A stretch of 64,000 bases of DNA, taken from assembly GCA_946902985.2 (NCBI GenBank), contig OX336393.1, positions 357,474,779 through 357,538,778 of the forward strand, read 5' to 3'. Origin of the DNA: Meconema thalassinum (taxonomy: Eukaryota > Arthropoda > Insecta > Orthoptera > Tettigoniidae). A program made the position numbers and the translations under genes. Each line of letters begins with the position of its first letter. The first letter of the stretch is position 1. The notes below the pieces were generated by a model. The model was not told where the DNA came from. It was given only the letters and a program-made list of their open reading frames with translations, and made no database searches. Shown here one piece after another: positions 20,506 through 31,850 of the stretch.

Positions 20506-21445
20506 AAACCCTCCTTCTACTTGAGCATTGGGCCTACTGGAATTCTTTATTGCCTTCGGGTAAACAACGAAATTTGCTTCGCAGTAAAGTGTGATTACGT
20601 ATGGTCTACAATGTGTCCATTTACTTACAGAGTGTGCGGTTACCACAATAATACACCCATCACGGATATTCATCTTCTACTGTTGACCTTAAGTAGTTAT
20701 CCCAGAGAATTACAAGTTATGCCAAGCATCCGGAGGCAAAATATGACTGCTTTCTGAATATTCTCGTGATTCGCGGATGGGATCAACATTTTTGTGTCAA
20801 GGAGACATCCTAGGACACGATAATGGTAGCCTGCGCCTTGGTAACTCCGCCCTGAGGTTCTCACGGTGCCACACGACCGGGATGTCCATGGCCACCCACT
20901 GTGCAGACCCAGTGGTCGCCATAATGAGAGGGTGGGATATGGATTGTGAGTAACCCATGAAAGGAGAACTCACTGAAACATTGTTGTGTCTGAATCTCCT
21001 GCCTTCCGGAAAGCGAGATTGCAATTTCTAGTTCACTTTAGCATTGGAGACCGATACGGCTTCCTGATTGGCTACTCTGACGGAACACGACTGCAGCAAA
21101 GGATGTGATTAGTCAGCATAGATATAGCGTGGAATCTATCAGCGAATGCGTTCCATTACGTTAAGGTTTATATGCTAGTCAAATTTTTGCTTCCATAACG
21201 AAAAGAAACCTCATACTTCAACAAGTGCAATAGCAAACACTTAGGAAGTGATGACTAGGGACATCCATGCTAATGACAAATTGCGTATTTTCTTTTGTTG
21301 TGTTGTTCAATTCTCAAAATTTTATTAAACTCGAGTCTATTTATAATATATTCATGTATACAATGATACATTTTTCATAGAACTGTGTTGTTAGAATAAT
21401 AAACTCTCTACAGCCACAGGACCATAAAGTGTCCCCTATACGATG
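20506..21445. other. Intergenic DNA with one arm of a 45-bp inverted repeat
   Basis: CTTCCGGAAAGCGAGATTGC and the following AATTTCTAGTTCACTTT (21001-21042) return inverted at about 22560-22602, outside the mariner-like element. This could be another TIR element of about 1.6 kb into which the mariner-like element inserted. No gene is seen. Confidence 0.4.
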
Positions 21446-21447
21446 TA

Positions 21448-22236
21448 CAGGGCGCCCGAGAATGTTCACCGCAGTTGGTACGTGCAGCTGTGAGTGGTTG
21501 AGTCATGAGTTTAGTTGGCTGCACTGCACTGTGTCCTTCAAAGCGGGACTCTCCCGTGTGGGCTGTCAGTGTGTATTGCGATAAGCCAGCGAGCCTGCAT
21601 GTCTTCAGTGTGTATTACAGTAAGCGAGCGTTCAGATAGACTGTTGGAAGAGTAAACAGTTTACAGGCGGTAATGTTTACTACTGAAGAGAGAGTTCTTT
21701 TGGTGGAATACGTTTTTGCGAATGCGATCGGTTTACAGAAAATATAAAATGAAGATTTTAGGCGCGGATTCCTAATTCAAAGTGTCCAAACCGTGATACC
21801 GTTCGGGATTTGGTAAGTAAATTTCGTGAGACTGGCTCAGTTCACGATGTACCAGGAACAGGCAGGCCTACGCTTTCAACAGACGAAAAACTTGATGAAA
21901 TCTCCGATATAATGCTGCCTAGTCCAAGTAAATCAACACGAAAATTAGCTCAACAAACAGGAATCTCTCAGTCGACAGCACCTAAAGCTGTAAGAGACGA
22001 GCTTCAGTTGTTCCCGTATAAAGTTACCGTGGTTCATGAATGAAAACAAACTGATTACGGAAAAAGAGTGATGTACTGTGAATGGTTCCAGCATCTGTTA
22101 TGAATGGCTGTGGTGAGTACAAAGTTTACTGTTTATATGTTATGATGCAGGCGGCAGCCGTGCTACCAACGTAACTGATGTAGCTAGCTCTAGCAGACGC
22201 ATGTAGGCGCTGCGGAGAACATTACCGGACTCACTG
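21448..22236 (+). mobile_element. Deleted mariner-like element, TA target duplication
   Basis: The ends CAGGGCGCCCGAGAATGTTC and GAACATTACCGGACTCACTG form an imperfect terminal inverted repeat flanked by TA (21446-21447 and 22237-22238), the Tc1/mariner target. At about 790 bp it keeps only the 5' part of a transposase gene and is therefore a non-autonomous deletion derivative. Confidence 0.7.
21672..22080 (+). pseudogene. N-terminal part of a Tc1/mariner-type transposase
   Basis: From ATGTTTACTACTGAAGAGAG the sequence encodes a helix-turn-helix start (TEERVLLVEYVF), is interrupted near 21745, and continues in the open frame from 21810 with VSKFRETGSVHDVPGTGRPT, typical of the linker and second helix-turn-helix of insect mariner-like transposases. 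A stop at 22041 precedes a short remnant (DYGKRVMYCEWF). The catalytic DDD/DDE domain is missing. Confidence 0.65.
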
Positions 22237-22238
22237 TA

Positions 22239-22617
22239 GAATCACCCAAATGGTAGGCTACAAGGGGGTGTTAATCGATGAAACTATCCTGATAATGATT
22301 CTTCTTGATTTAAGAAGATATGGGACCACTTATAGCTTAGGAACAATGATCATGCAACTATTTCAAGACGCATTATAATGTATACGGGTACCAAGAAATT
22401 ACGAAGTTAAAACAGCGGGAGGTCTACATATGTGTTTCAAATTGGAACGACATCGCTGATGGGTTTCACCCTATAACTACGCTTACTAAACACATCCTAT
22501 GATGTAGACGTGTTTCGTCAGAATAAACCATCAGGAAGCTGCGTCCTTTCCCCATTCCAAAAGTGAACTAGAAATTGTAATTTCGCTTCCGGGAAAGTGC
22601 ATAAGCCAGATACACAA
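22239..22617. other. No gene; second arm of the 45-bp inverted repeat at its end
   Basis: It contains the inverted partner of 21001-21042 at 22557-22602 (AAAAGTGAACTAGAAATTG). Otherwise nothing is recognised. Confidence 0.4.
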
Positions 22618-22790
22618 CTTGGTTCCTAACCAGTGGTCCGCGGACCGCAGGGAGTCCGCGAGTACCTTGGGAGGGGTCTGTGGGACAAGAGGGTCCAGCG
22701 GCACGTATAAGACGTTGCCAATAAACGGGGATTTTGAAAGCGATGTGCTTTAAACGAGAATGGTCCGAATGTATCCATTCCGATGGCAAT
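22618..22790. mobile_element. Possible hAT-type MITE end
   Basis: TTCCTAACCAGTGGTCCGCG followed by GGAGTCCGCGAGTACC resembles the CAGTGGT-type ends of hAT-derived short elements. The opposite end and an 8-bp duplication were not found, so this is tentative. Confidence 0.3.
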
Positions 22791-23171
22791 CAGCTGTTCA
22801 ATTAAAATGTTGTAACATTCAGTCAGTCAACAAAATATAATTCCAATTACTGGAATATGCGAAAGAAAATAACCTCAAAAATAATACATTTGATATTTTC
22901 AAGTAGTTTCTACTTTTGCTACGAAATGCTACCCTCAACAACACCTAGCTGTGAACTTGGTTACTAGACGCCACCTCAGCCAACACCTGGTGGTTGACGT
23001 TGGAACTAATAGAGCATTAATGAAATCTAACCTAGAAATTTAGCTTCACACAAGTGTAGTTAGTGGAAGGTTCGTTTACATGTCATAAATCTGTGACATG
23101 GGCCCAACGGCTTTACTTCCCCTGCGAAGGAAGGCATACTGAGGAATTTTCAACGCTCTTAAAAAATCCGA
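22791..23171. other. No feature recognised
   Basis: Unique-looking AT-rich DNA between the hAT-like end and the tRNA-like sequence; no open frame with recognisable content. Confidence 0.4.
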
Positions 23172-23246
23172 CCACTTCGTCTGGGTTTGAACCCGAGATC
23201 TTGGGGATAGAAGCTCAGTATGCTACCAACTACGCCACCGAAGCGG
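23172..23246 (-). other. tRNA-like sequence (SINE head or tRNA relic)
   Basis: On the minus strand the seven-base ends CCGCTTC and GAAGTGG pair fully (one G-T), with A-box-like TGGCGTAGTTGG and B-box-like GGTTCAAACCC. The anticodon stem does not form, so it is more likely a SINE head than a working tRNA. Confidence 0.45.
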
Positions 23247-23349
23247 CTATATATAATTGTTATGGACTATAGAAGTGTGAGAAAACTAAGGGATGACATG
23301 ATTCGCTTGTCAAGCGAACGCCTACAGTTTCTTATGAGAATAAGAATAA

Positions 23350-23402
23350 TGATGATGATAATTGTCGTTTTAAGGGGCCTAACATCTAGGTCATCGGCCC
23401 CA
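23350..23402 (-). mobile_element. Tiny retroposon tail (about 50 bp)
   Basis: On the minus strand it reads GGGGCCGATGACCTAGATGT, TAGGCCCCTTAAAACGACAA, then TTATCATCATCATTA. The same sequence sits at 59026-59088 with its own target duplication. AAGAATAAGAATAA-like sequence lies on both sides here. Confidence 0.6.
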
Positions 23403-23600
23403 GTATAAGAATAAGAATAAGATAAAGGATAAGATTAAGGATAAGGATAAGGATGAGGACGAGGATGAAGATAAGGATAAGGAATAAGAATAAGGATAAA
23501 GATAAGGATGAGGTTAAGGATAAGGCTAAGGATGAGGATGAGGATGAGGATAAGAACAAGAACACGGTCAAGGTTAAGGACAAGGATAAAAACAAGATGT
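23403..23600. repeat. Purine-rich (GATAAG/GAATAAG)n minisatellite
   Basis: Units of 6 bp (AAGGATAAGGAT, GAGGATGAGGAT) fill the region. A similar (GAATAAG)n array at about 25130-25260 lies on the other side of the Helitron-like block, as if the block had inserted into one longer array. Confidence 0.8.
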
Positions 23601-23639
23601 TCAGTAAAGAACATATAGCCTACTTTCTCCTAAATGCAT

Positions 23640-25124
23640 GGGTATTGTTATAACTCTTTGTCCTTATCAAGGAGTATAATTGAATGTTGGTTGTAGTAGC
23701 TCGTTGAAATACAACGTGCTATAGGGATATTAAACATGAATATGAGGTGCCCTTTGCTAGTGCTACCTCTGTAAAAAATTTCATTCAATTCGGTTTCACC
23801 GTGTTTGAATTGATATGGGGAATGGATTTGCACACATACATGGCCGCTATTTGCAAACTATTGGGCTGATGACCTTGTAGTCAGTCATAAGTTGCTTTCC
23901 ACAAAAAGGCATGTTGTTGCAAAATCTGGTAGAGATCAAATTATTAGGATGGTCGTAATTTGATTTAAGCTTTTAACATTTGGTTGGCCGTCATTCCGTT
24001 TCCGTCAAGATGGCGGCGATATAAAACATGACACTGAGGTGCCCTATGCTAGTGCTACCTCTGTACCAAATGTCGTTCAATTCGGTTTCACCGTGTTTGA
24101 ATTGATAGGGGGAATCGATTTGCACACATACTTGGCCACTGCAAACTATTGGGCCGATGATCTTGCAGTTTGGTCAGAATATGCTTCCCACATAAAGATA
24201 TGTTGTTGCAAAATTTGGTAGAGAATAGATTATTAGGTTGGTCGTAATTATATTTTAGCTTTTAACATTTGGGTGGCCGTGATTACGTTTCCCTCAAGAT
24301 AGCGGTGATATAAGACATGACACTGAGGTGCCCTTTGCTAGTGCTACCTCTGTACCAAATTTCGTTCCATTCGATTTCACCGTGTTCGAATTAATAGGGG
24401 GAATCGATTTTCACACAAAGATGGCCGCCATCCGCAAAATATTAAGCTAATGACCTATTAGTTTGGTCAAAAGGTATGTTTTTGCAAAATTTGGTAGAGA
24501 TCGGATGATTAGGTTAATCGTAATTCGATTTAAGCTTTGAACATTTGTGTGGTCGCCATTACGTTTCCGTCAAGATGGCAGCGATATAAAACATGACACT
24601 GAGGTGCCCTTTGCCAGTGCTACCTCTGTACCAAATTTCGTTCCATTCGGTTTCACCCTGTTTGAATTAATAGGGGGAATCGATTTTGACACAAAGATGG
24701 CCACCAACCGCAAACTATTAGGCTAATGACCTATTAATTTGGTCAAAGGATGCTTCCTCCATTTAAGGTATGGTGTTGCAAAATTTGGTCGAGATCGAAT
24801 GATTAGGTTAGTCGTAATTTGATTTAAGCTTTGAACATTTGTGTGGCCGCCATACGTTTCCGTCAATATGGCGGTGATATAAAACATGACACTGAGGTGT
24901 ATTTTGCTAGCGCTACCTTTGTACCAAATTTCGTTCAATTCGCGTTCACCGTGTTCGAATTGATAGGGGGGGGGGGGACAGACTTTCAGGGTACACACAC
25001 TCACACACACACAGACCCACACACACACACATACACGCACGCACACACACACAAACAGACACACTTTTTTTCGTTGATCTCATAAGTCTACTTTAATTTT
25101 TTGCAAAAATCGAAAGTAGGCTAA
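23640..25124 (+). mobile_element. Helitron-like element with about five 285-bp tandem repeats
   Basis: A unit with TTTCCGTCAAGATGGCGGCG, AACATGACACTGAGGTGCCC, TACCAAATTTCGTTC and TTCACCGTGTTTGAATTGAT repeats about five times (starts near 23710, 24000, 24290, 24570, 24860). The last copy leads into a (CA)n run and a terminal hairpin (AAGTCTACTTT/AAAGTAGGCTAA). Internal tandem repeats plus a 3' hairpin resemble DINE-1/Helentron non-autonomous elements; no Rep/helicase gene is present. A related single unit lies at 48150-48370. Confidence 0.55.
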
Positions 25125-25129
25125 TAAGA

Positions 25130-26663
25130 TTAATAATTTGAATAGGAATAAGAATATGAATAAGAATACAATTAAGATTAAGATTAGGATTAGGTTAGGC
25201 CTAAGCGTACTGTAAGAATCGGAATAAGAATAACTTCAAGTACAAATACGAATAAGAACAAGTAGTTCCGTGAAGAACTATACAGCATATTTTCATATAA
25301 CCTACTTATGTTAATTGCCACTATCGACATACAAAATTTCTGTTGGATTGCTGTAATAGATTCGTAGATATTGAGAACCAACTAAATATTTCGGGTGGTC
25401 ACCATGTCGGATTATATATATATCCTAGAGATATGTACTGTTACATGAAGATTATTGTGTACGTGTAGCATTCAAACTTCAACCGCATGATTAGGACACA
25501 AGAAGTAGCAAGGAGATTTTAAAATTTCGCACAGCTGCCATCTTGTTGTTATGGAAACAATTGAAATAAATTAGATGCCAGTAGATTAACATTCGTATAA
25601 GGATTTACTGTACCAAATTTCGCTGTACTCGGATGGATAAATTGCGAGAAACGTCCATGTGGATATTTATAATTCGGGTCGCCGCCATGTTGGATTTGTG
25701 ATCACCAGGTTATTTAAAGTCCTATAGGTAAACTTGAGTTCATAGCCCCTATGAACATAAAAAAATCAGTTTGATTGCTATAATAGATTCGTAGATATTC
25801 AGAGCCGTCTAAATATTTCGGATGGTCACCATGTTGGATTGTTAAATGTATAGGCCATAGAGTCATGTACCATGAAAGGAAAATTATTGCGTAGGTTCAT
25901 TATTCAAACTTTCACTTCGACCGCATGATTACGACACAAGAAAAAACTTAATTTTAAAATTCGCACAGCCGCCATCTTGAGGTTATATAAACAATTGAAC
26001 TAAATTAGATACCAGTGCATTACAATGTGTATAAACATTTCCTGTACCAGATTTCATTGCGTTTGGAACATTAACTCGCGAGAAAGGTCTATTTAAAATT
26101 TTCAAATTCGCTTGGCCGCCATGTTCGTTTTGTAGTTAGCCGGTTTTTGAAAGTCTTATAGATGAACTTCCAGTAGTGCCCTTTATCTCCGTACAAAATT
26201 TCAGGGTGATACCGCAAATAGTTTCAGGGGTATAGAATGCCGGTGAAATATTTTGCACATCCGCCATCTTGTGGCTATGTCTACAATTGAACGAAGTTAG
26301 ATGTCGGTGCATTCTAATGTGTATAAATATATACTGTATCAAGTTTTATTGCATTTGGTTGGTTAAATCGCGAGAAATGTTTATTTAAAAGTCGCAAATT
26401 CGCGTGGCCGCCATGTTGGTTTTGTAGTTACTAGTTTTTCAAAAGTCACATAGGTGAACTTCTAGTAGTTCCCTTTATCACCGTAAAAACATCCAAGGTG
26501 ATATCGGTAATAGTTTCGGAGATATTGAATGCTGGTGAAATATTTCTCACGGCCGCTATGTTGGATTGGTGAGACGAAACAAAATTTGAAGGGCACGGTC
26601 GGGGTCGTCCGGAATAGTGCTATGAACTTACCGAGTTCATTGAAATCGCTCCAGACGTTTAGA

Positions 26664-26696
<33 letters not shown>

Positions 26697-26750
26697 GCGG
26701 ACAAAAGGTGTTTTTTTTTTTTCAAAATTGAAAATAGGCTAAAAATAGAA
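25130..26750 (+). repeat. Second tandem-repeat block with (CA)n and hairpin-like end
   Basis: After (GAATAAG)n-like DNA, units of about 300-450 bp with GCACAGCCGCCATCTTG, CAATTGAAC/GAACTAAATTAGAT and GCCGCCATGTTGG motifs recur (near 25550, 25970, 26270, with partial copies). It ends in (CA)n at 26662-26700 and AAAATTGAAAATAGGCTAAA, similar to the Helitron-like end above. It is probably a related element. Confidence 0.5.
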
Positions 26751-26796
26751 CACAAGGACTGGCGACAGATCATTTTGACCCATAATGTGTCGATCC

Positions 26797-27288
26797 AAGT
26801 CGCCTCCTTAGCGTAGTGGTCAGCGTGGTTAGCTGCCGCCCCGTAGGTCCTGGGTTCGATTCCCGGCTCTGCCACGAAATTTGAAAAGTGGTATGAGGAC
26901 TGGAACGGGGTCTACCCAGCCTGGGGTGGTCCAAATGAGTAGAGGGTGTTCGATTCCCAACTCAGCCATCCTCGAAGTGGTTTTCTGTATTTTCCCACTT
27001 CGTCTTCGGGAAAATGCCGGGATGGCGCCTCCTGTAAGGCGACGGCCGCCTCCTTCTCTCTTCCTTGCCTATCCATCCTAACCTTCCACTCCCTTCCCTC
27101 ATGAGGCCCCTGTTCGCATTGCAGGTGATGCCGCCTGGGCGAGGTGCTAATCCCATCTCACCAGTTGTATCCACTCCGATTAGATGTTCCCAGCTCTAGG
27201 ACACTGCCTGAAAAATGGCGGTAGGGGTGAGTTCCCTCGCTGAGTCCGTGGGAGCCACCAACCTGGAGGGCAAACTCGAAGAAAAAAA
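26797..27288 (+). mobile_element. Complete tRNA-derived SINE with a perfect 12-bp target duplication
   Basis: ATGTGTCGATCC flanks both sides (26785-26796 and 27289-27300). The head (26803-26875) has A box TAGCGTAGTGG and B box GGTTCGATTCC. The body contains GAGGACTGGAACGGGGTCTA, a core GAAGTGGTTTTCTGTATTTT, GCCGCCTGGGCGAGGTGC, and the end GGAGGGCAAACTCGAAG followed by A8. The 492-bp element is a reference copy for the truncated SINEs in this window. Confidence 0.9.
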
Positions 27289-27300
27289 ATGTGTCGATCC

Positions 27301-27399
27301 GCTTTTGTCGTAGTCGTACGGATTTTAACGAAGTAATTTTACACCTGGTGTCATCATAAGAACTATTCCCAATATAAGAATAGTTTTATTTGTATTTTA
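27301..27399. other. Short spacer, nothing recognised
   Basis: About 100 bp between the SINE duplication and the 3' end of the next LINE. Confidence 0.4.
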
Positions 27400-28625
27400 A
27401 AATTTAACATGCAGATTATTATTATTAATCGTATGGCAATTACACATCACTTTTTGGAACACAGAGAAAATATAACCATAATTTACAAATTTACAGACAT
27501 ATTATTTACATAGTTTAACACATTTGCTGTAGAAAACAAAAAGTCAAAGTGGTTTCCAGGATATAAGTTCTGAGGGCACTCTTCAACTATATGCTTGATG
27601 GTCTGACACTGGAAGCCACACGTGCACTCTGGAGAGGTGATCTTTCCCCATTTGTATAGTAGATCACCACATCTCCCATGGTTGGTGCGTATCCTGTTCA
27701 GTGTACACCATGTCCTACGGGGCAGATCAAGTTCCCATGGATTGTTGTTACTATGGAGAAAACTATGTAGCTCTGGTGGAGTGTTTGTGTACCAATTTTC
27801 TGCCCAGGCTTCATGAAGATTGAAGTTATGGTCTGCCAGGTTGTTGGCTGTTCTGATTGCAGGTATGTCCTCATGGATTGGCAGCTGTTGGTTGTTGCAG
27901 ATTTTGTTAAATTCCCTCAGGAGGATATTCTTTCTTCTCAGCGTAGGAGGTGGAATACGGCTCAGGACAGGTAGCCAGAAAACTGGTGTGGACTTGATTG
28001 TACCAGTAATTATCCGCATAGTTTGGTTTAGTTGAACATCTACTAGCTTCGTGTGACTACTGTTTAGCCAAACAGGGCTGCAATATTCTGCTGCTGAGTA
28101 TACAAGACCTAGGGCAGTTGATCGGAGGGTAGACGCAGTGGAACCCCATGTTGTACCACACAGTTTTTGTAGGATGTTATTTCTTGACCTCATTTTGGCT
28201 GCAGTGTTTGTTAGATGTTGTTTAAATGACAGTGTTCTGTCAAGTGTCACTCCAAGGTACTTTGGGTATTTGTTATGAATCACACGTTTTCCATCAAAAT
28301 ATATGTTTAGTTCATGGTTGGCTAGGATGTTGCTCAGATGAAAGCACGTGGATTCAGTTTTATTAGGGTTCAGTTGAAGTCCCCATTTACGGAAGTATTG
28401 AAACATTGCACATAAGTCCTTCGTTAATATTTCTTCAGTGGCCTCGATTTGTTTGTGTTGAGTTGCTAACACCCAATCATCAGCATAGCCGAACTTCCTG
28501 GACTGGGTGTCTGGCATATCTGCTATACAGAGACTGAATAATAGCGGAGCTAGGACTGAGCCTTGGGGTAGAGAAAAGACAGTAATTTTCGTAACAGTAT
28601 AATATTGGCCTTGATAATAGCGCCA
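27400..28625 (-). mobile_element. 5'-truncated non-LTR retrotransposon (jockey/CR1-like RT C-terminal half)
   Basis: The minus strand is open from the LPQGSVLAPLLFSL motif of the RT palm (about 28590) through the catalytic YADD box to a stop at 27483. It then shows the thumb region and a C-terminal zinc-knuckle-like end (LNRIRTNHGRC, CTCGFQC, KHIVEECP). This arrangement is typical of jockey/CR1-group LINEs. The endonuclease and the N-terminal RT half are absent, as expected for 5' truncation during target-primed reverse transcription. Coding sequence downstream of the LPQGS motif appears intact, so it is fairly recent. Confidence 0.8.
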
Positions 28626-29164
28626 AAGCAGTCATCTCTATTTTTGAGCAAAGGAGCTGATGAACAAGGTGTCCCTAGACCCTAAACATGGATCAATAAG
28701 AACGTGAGCTAAGCAATTGTGTTGCACCAAAAAAGGTGGATTTCCCCCTTATTTTTTACAGAAAGCCCCATCTAACGTAAGCCGAAAATTGTCACGCGAG
28801 GACTGGAGCCATGGGTAAATCTGACCCGACCATAAATAATATGGAAATAACTTGAGTGTTCAAAAAGCTATGGACATATTTCTTTTGCAAGGTGAAGGTG
28901 AGGGCTAGGAAGGGAGTTACAATAAGCGACAGGAAATAAGGGCTGACCAAACGAAAATAAAGAGCATTATTTAATCGTCGGATCATAAATACCCATGCGC
29001 CAGTCCTAGCGGGTTAATAAGTACATCACCATGTATGGCATTAAACGGGCCATTGAGCCCTACAGCAGAATAAAAAAAGGAAAAGATAAATATTACAAAT
29101 ATTACAAAAAAACAAAAAATATTACAAAGAAAAAATATTACAAAACACAAAAAAGATCCAATAA
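28626..29164. other. No gene; A-rich and TTACAAATA-rich tail region
   Basis: 28630-29050 is unrecognised. 29075-29155 is rich in ATTACAAA repeats and may be the 3' tail of the following LINE on the minus strand. Confidence 0.4.
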
Positions 29165-29456
29165 AACGAAAGTCAGTCAATCATGAGAGGAGGCATTTGC
29201 TGCAGATGGCACTCCATCTTTACCGGTCTCTAGCATCATCCTCCACAGTTGTCGGTTCCACTTCTTGAAGGATCGTCGTCACTCGATCCTTCCATGGTGT
29301 TCTTGGGCGTCCTCTCGGGCGTTTTCGCGTGGGTTGAGATTGAAGGACTCTCTTAGGAAGGGATCCGTCCGCTCGTAATATGTGTCCAAATCATTGTAGT
29401 CGCCTCTGTGCCAATATTCGTCCAAGGTGTGGCTTTCCAAACCTAACGTACAGGTC

Positions 29457-29457
29457 T

Positions 29458-29510
<53 letters not shown>

Positions 29511-29512
29511 TC
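29457..29512. repeat. (TTTC)n microsatellite
   Basis: About 13 units of CTTT/TTTC inside the 3' part of the LINE. Confidence 0.95.
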
Positions 29513-31043
29513 TCTCCATTTACCTTCCATGTTATTGTAGACGGGTCCATATATCTTTCGAAGTACCTTTCTTTCAAAAGCACATATTGAATCTTCTGTC
29601 GTTGCTGATGTTGCCCGAGTTTCACAACCGTATTAAAGTGCTGGTCTCACCAGTGTCGTGTACAGATGGACTTTGTTCTTCTGAGATATTAGACAAGATT
29701 TGAAGATATTGTTCAGACTAAAGAACACACGAGTAGCACTTGTTATGCGTTGATGTACTTCTTTCGTCACTTCACTTTTGTTGGTTAATATTGAGCCCAG
29801 GTACTTGAACTCTTCAACTCGTTCGAAGGTATGTCCGTCTACAAAAATGTAAGGAGGGAGAACGCGACGACGTGATACTCCAAGATATTTAGTTTTGCCC
29901 ACGTTCACCTCCAGCCCAATTTTCTCTGCATTTTGGAGGAATCGGGAAGTATCAGCGCACTTTTGCTCTAGAGTGTCACCAAGGATCCCAACATCGTCAG
30001 CAAATGCTAGAATTGTATCTACTTCCACCATCTCCATTTCTCTGGTTCGGCAAGTGTCACGGCTTACTTTTTCCAAGGTCAAGTTGAATAATATTGGCGC
30101 CAATGGATCTCCTTGTCTCAATCCATTTTGGATAGTGAAAGGTGGTGATATTTGATTGCCAAACCGTACTTTATAAGTTGACTGGGAGTAGCAAGCTGCG
30201 ATTAGACGGATGTATTTCGATGGTATGCCAAGTTCCTCTAACGTTTCCCATAGTGCGACGCGGTTAATGCTGTCATAAGCTTGCCGAAAATCGATGAAGA
30301 TGAGGTGTAGTTCCCGATCAAACTCATAGAATTTTTCTATCAGCTGCCTGAAAGTAAATATGTGGTCGATGGTAGACCGTCCAGCGACGAACCCACAATG
30401 ATATGTGCCTACAATTCCTTCAGCCAGTGGTTTCATAATAATTGCTCCCTTCCATTCTTCAGGAATTACTTCTGCTGTCCAGATGGTGGATATCAATCGT
30501 TTCAATGCATGCATCAGTGCTTGTCCTCCCAGGCGAAGCATCTCAGCTGTGATACCGCTACCTCCTGGGGCCTTGTTGTTCTTGAGTAATTTTAGGGCAA
30601 CATTGATTTCTTCCTCTGAAGGTTCAGGGACTTCTACTCTGTCAAAAAAAGGTTCTCAAAATGTCTTTAAATAGGTTTGCCTGCTCTTCTGGCGGTACCA
30701 CTTCACCTGTCTCATTCGTTAGAACCAAAGTACGTTGTCGGTATACACCTCTGTCATATCTTGAAGCTTGGAAAAAAGAGCGTAATGACTTTGCTTCTTC
30801 TACTGCTTAAACAGTCCCTTATGGTGTTCCCGTTTCTTATTTCTTATGAGTTTGTCCGTGTTACGCTTCGCTTCACAGTAGGCTACCCTTGCTTCTTCCG
30901 TGAGTTTTTCTAACCACTGTATTTTCTTCGCTGATCTCATCACAACAGATCCTCGACATTCTCCATCGAACCAAGGTATACTTCTGCCTTTTGGATGGCA
31001 AGCAAGTTCTTCTCTTGCACTCTGTGACACTGCATTCCTCAAT

Positions 31044-31049
31044 ACCAAC
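31044..31049. repeat. Left target-site duplication of element B (ACCAAC)
   Basis: ACCAAC directly before the AGTAGG terminus; the partner after the right terminus is GCCAAC (5/6). On the minus strand these are GTTGGT and GTTGGC, nearly the same as element A's GTTGGA. Confidence 0.75.
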
Positions 31050-31183
31050 AGTAGGAATAAAAGGACGATTCTGGCGCAGGGGCTAATGGGCAAGATGGCC
31101 GCCGCGCGCAACCAGCCCTACGTTATTCTTATGGAGGGGTCAGTCAGAGCTGGCGCAGTGGCTAATGGGCAAGATGGTCGCCA
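31050..31183 (+). repeat. Element B outer terminal repeat, left
   Basis: The AGTAGG-N10-CGATTCT-N2-CGCA motif starts it. CTGGCGCAG-GGCTAATGGGCAAGATGG occurs twice, 81 bp apart, suggesting paired protein-binding sites. The mirror copy at 62730-62866 differs at only a few positions. The homology is interrupted at 31184 by the Transib-like insertion. Confidence 0.8.
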
Positions 31184-31850
31184 CGCTCCACAGTGGTCCT
31201 TTTGCACGATCTGGGCGCTCAAAATGTAAAAAATAAATGTTTTGTATTTTAATGTTGTATGACTTTTTTAGTATCAGCAATGTCAGAGGACCTCAGAACT
31301 GTACTTATATGTCTTATTTGTTCTACCCCTGGATTGTAAAAGACCGTTGAAGTAGGACGTTTCTTATCGCATCCACAGCTGGAAGCAAAGCTGATTATTT
31401 GTGTTTGAATCTTGTGCTTGTAAAGACTTGTTAGTTCAGCTATCTTCATCGTTGCCATTGGATATGACAGACTATGATATGATCTTTCTTTATGTAATTT
31501 GAAAAAGCTTATAAAAATCGCTGTGTTTATGTGATAAACGTTTGAAAATTGTGAATTTTTGTTATAAAATAATTCTTCTTTCATGGGTTTTCAGACCAGG
31601 AAATTCACAATTGTCAACCATTGGTGAATTTCTTTCCATTAGCCTATAGCCTACACCCTATTATGTTTTCTGTGTAAAAATTATTTGCAAATTTTTGCAA
31701 CTTTGGCTTTTGCTCTCCTTTTAGTGTTGTCGGGAGGATTTTCGCGGAACGATCTTTCCGATGCTTGGCGCCATGCAGGTGGAAAAGCGAAAGGATTTGA
31801 ACCTATCTAATAGAAAACAGCGATCTGAAATCCCTTGGACAGTCCGTTAA

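Larger units (their letters stand above)
29165..31049 (-). pseudogene. Host LINE, reverse-transcriptase half (3' part)
   Basis: The minus strand encodes the pre-RT segment (RNAVSQSAREELACHPKGRS), the RT with GFVAGRSTIDHIFTFRQLIE, FIDFRQAYDS, GLRQGDPLAPILF and the catalytic FADD box, then YLGSILTNKSEVTKEV. Frames change near 30660-30800 and the C-terminal part is broken further by a TTTC microsatellite. It continues on the other side of element B (62867-63650), where the endonuclease lies: removing B and one duplication joins TWL to LRNAV in one frame. Clade is unresolved (RTE/I-like features). Confidence 0.8.

Noticed and set aside
23386..23653. Lysine/aspartate-rich protein
   Set aside because: Translation of a GATAAG-type repeat.
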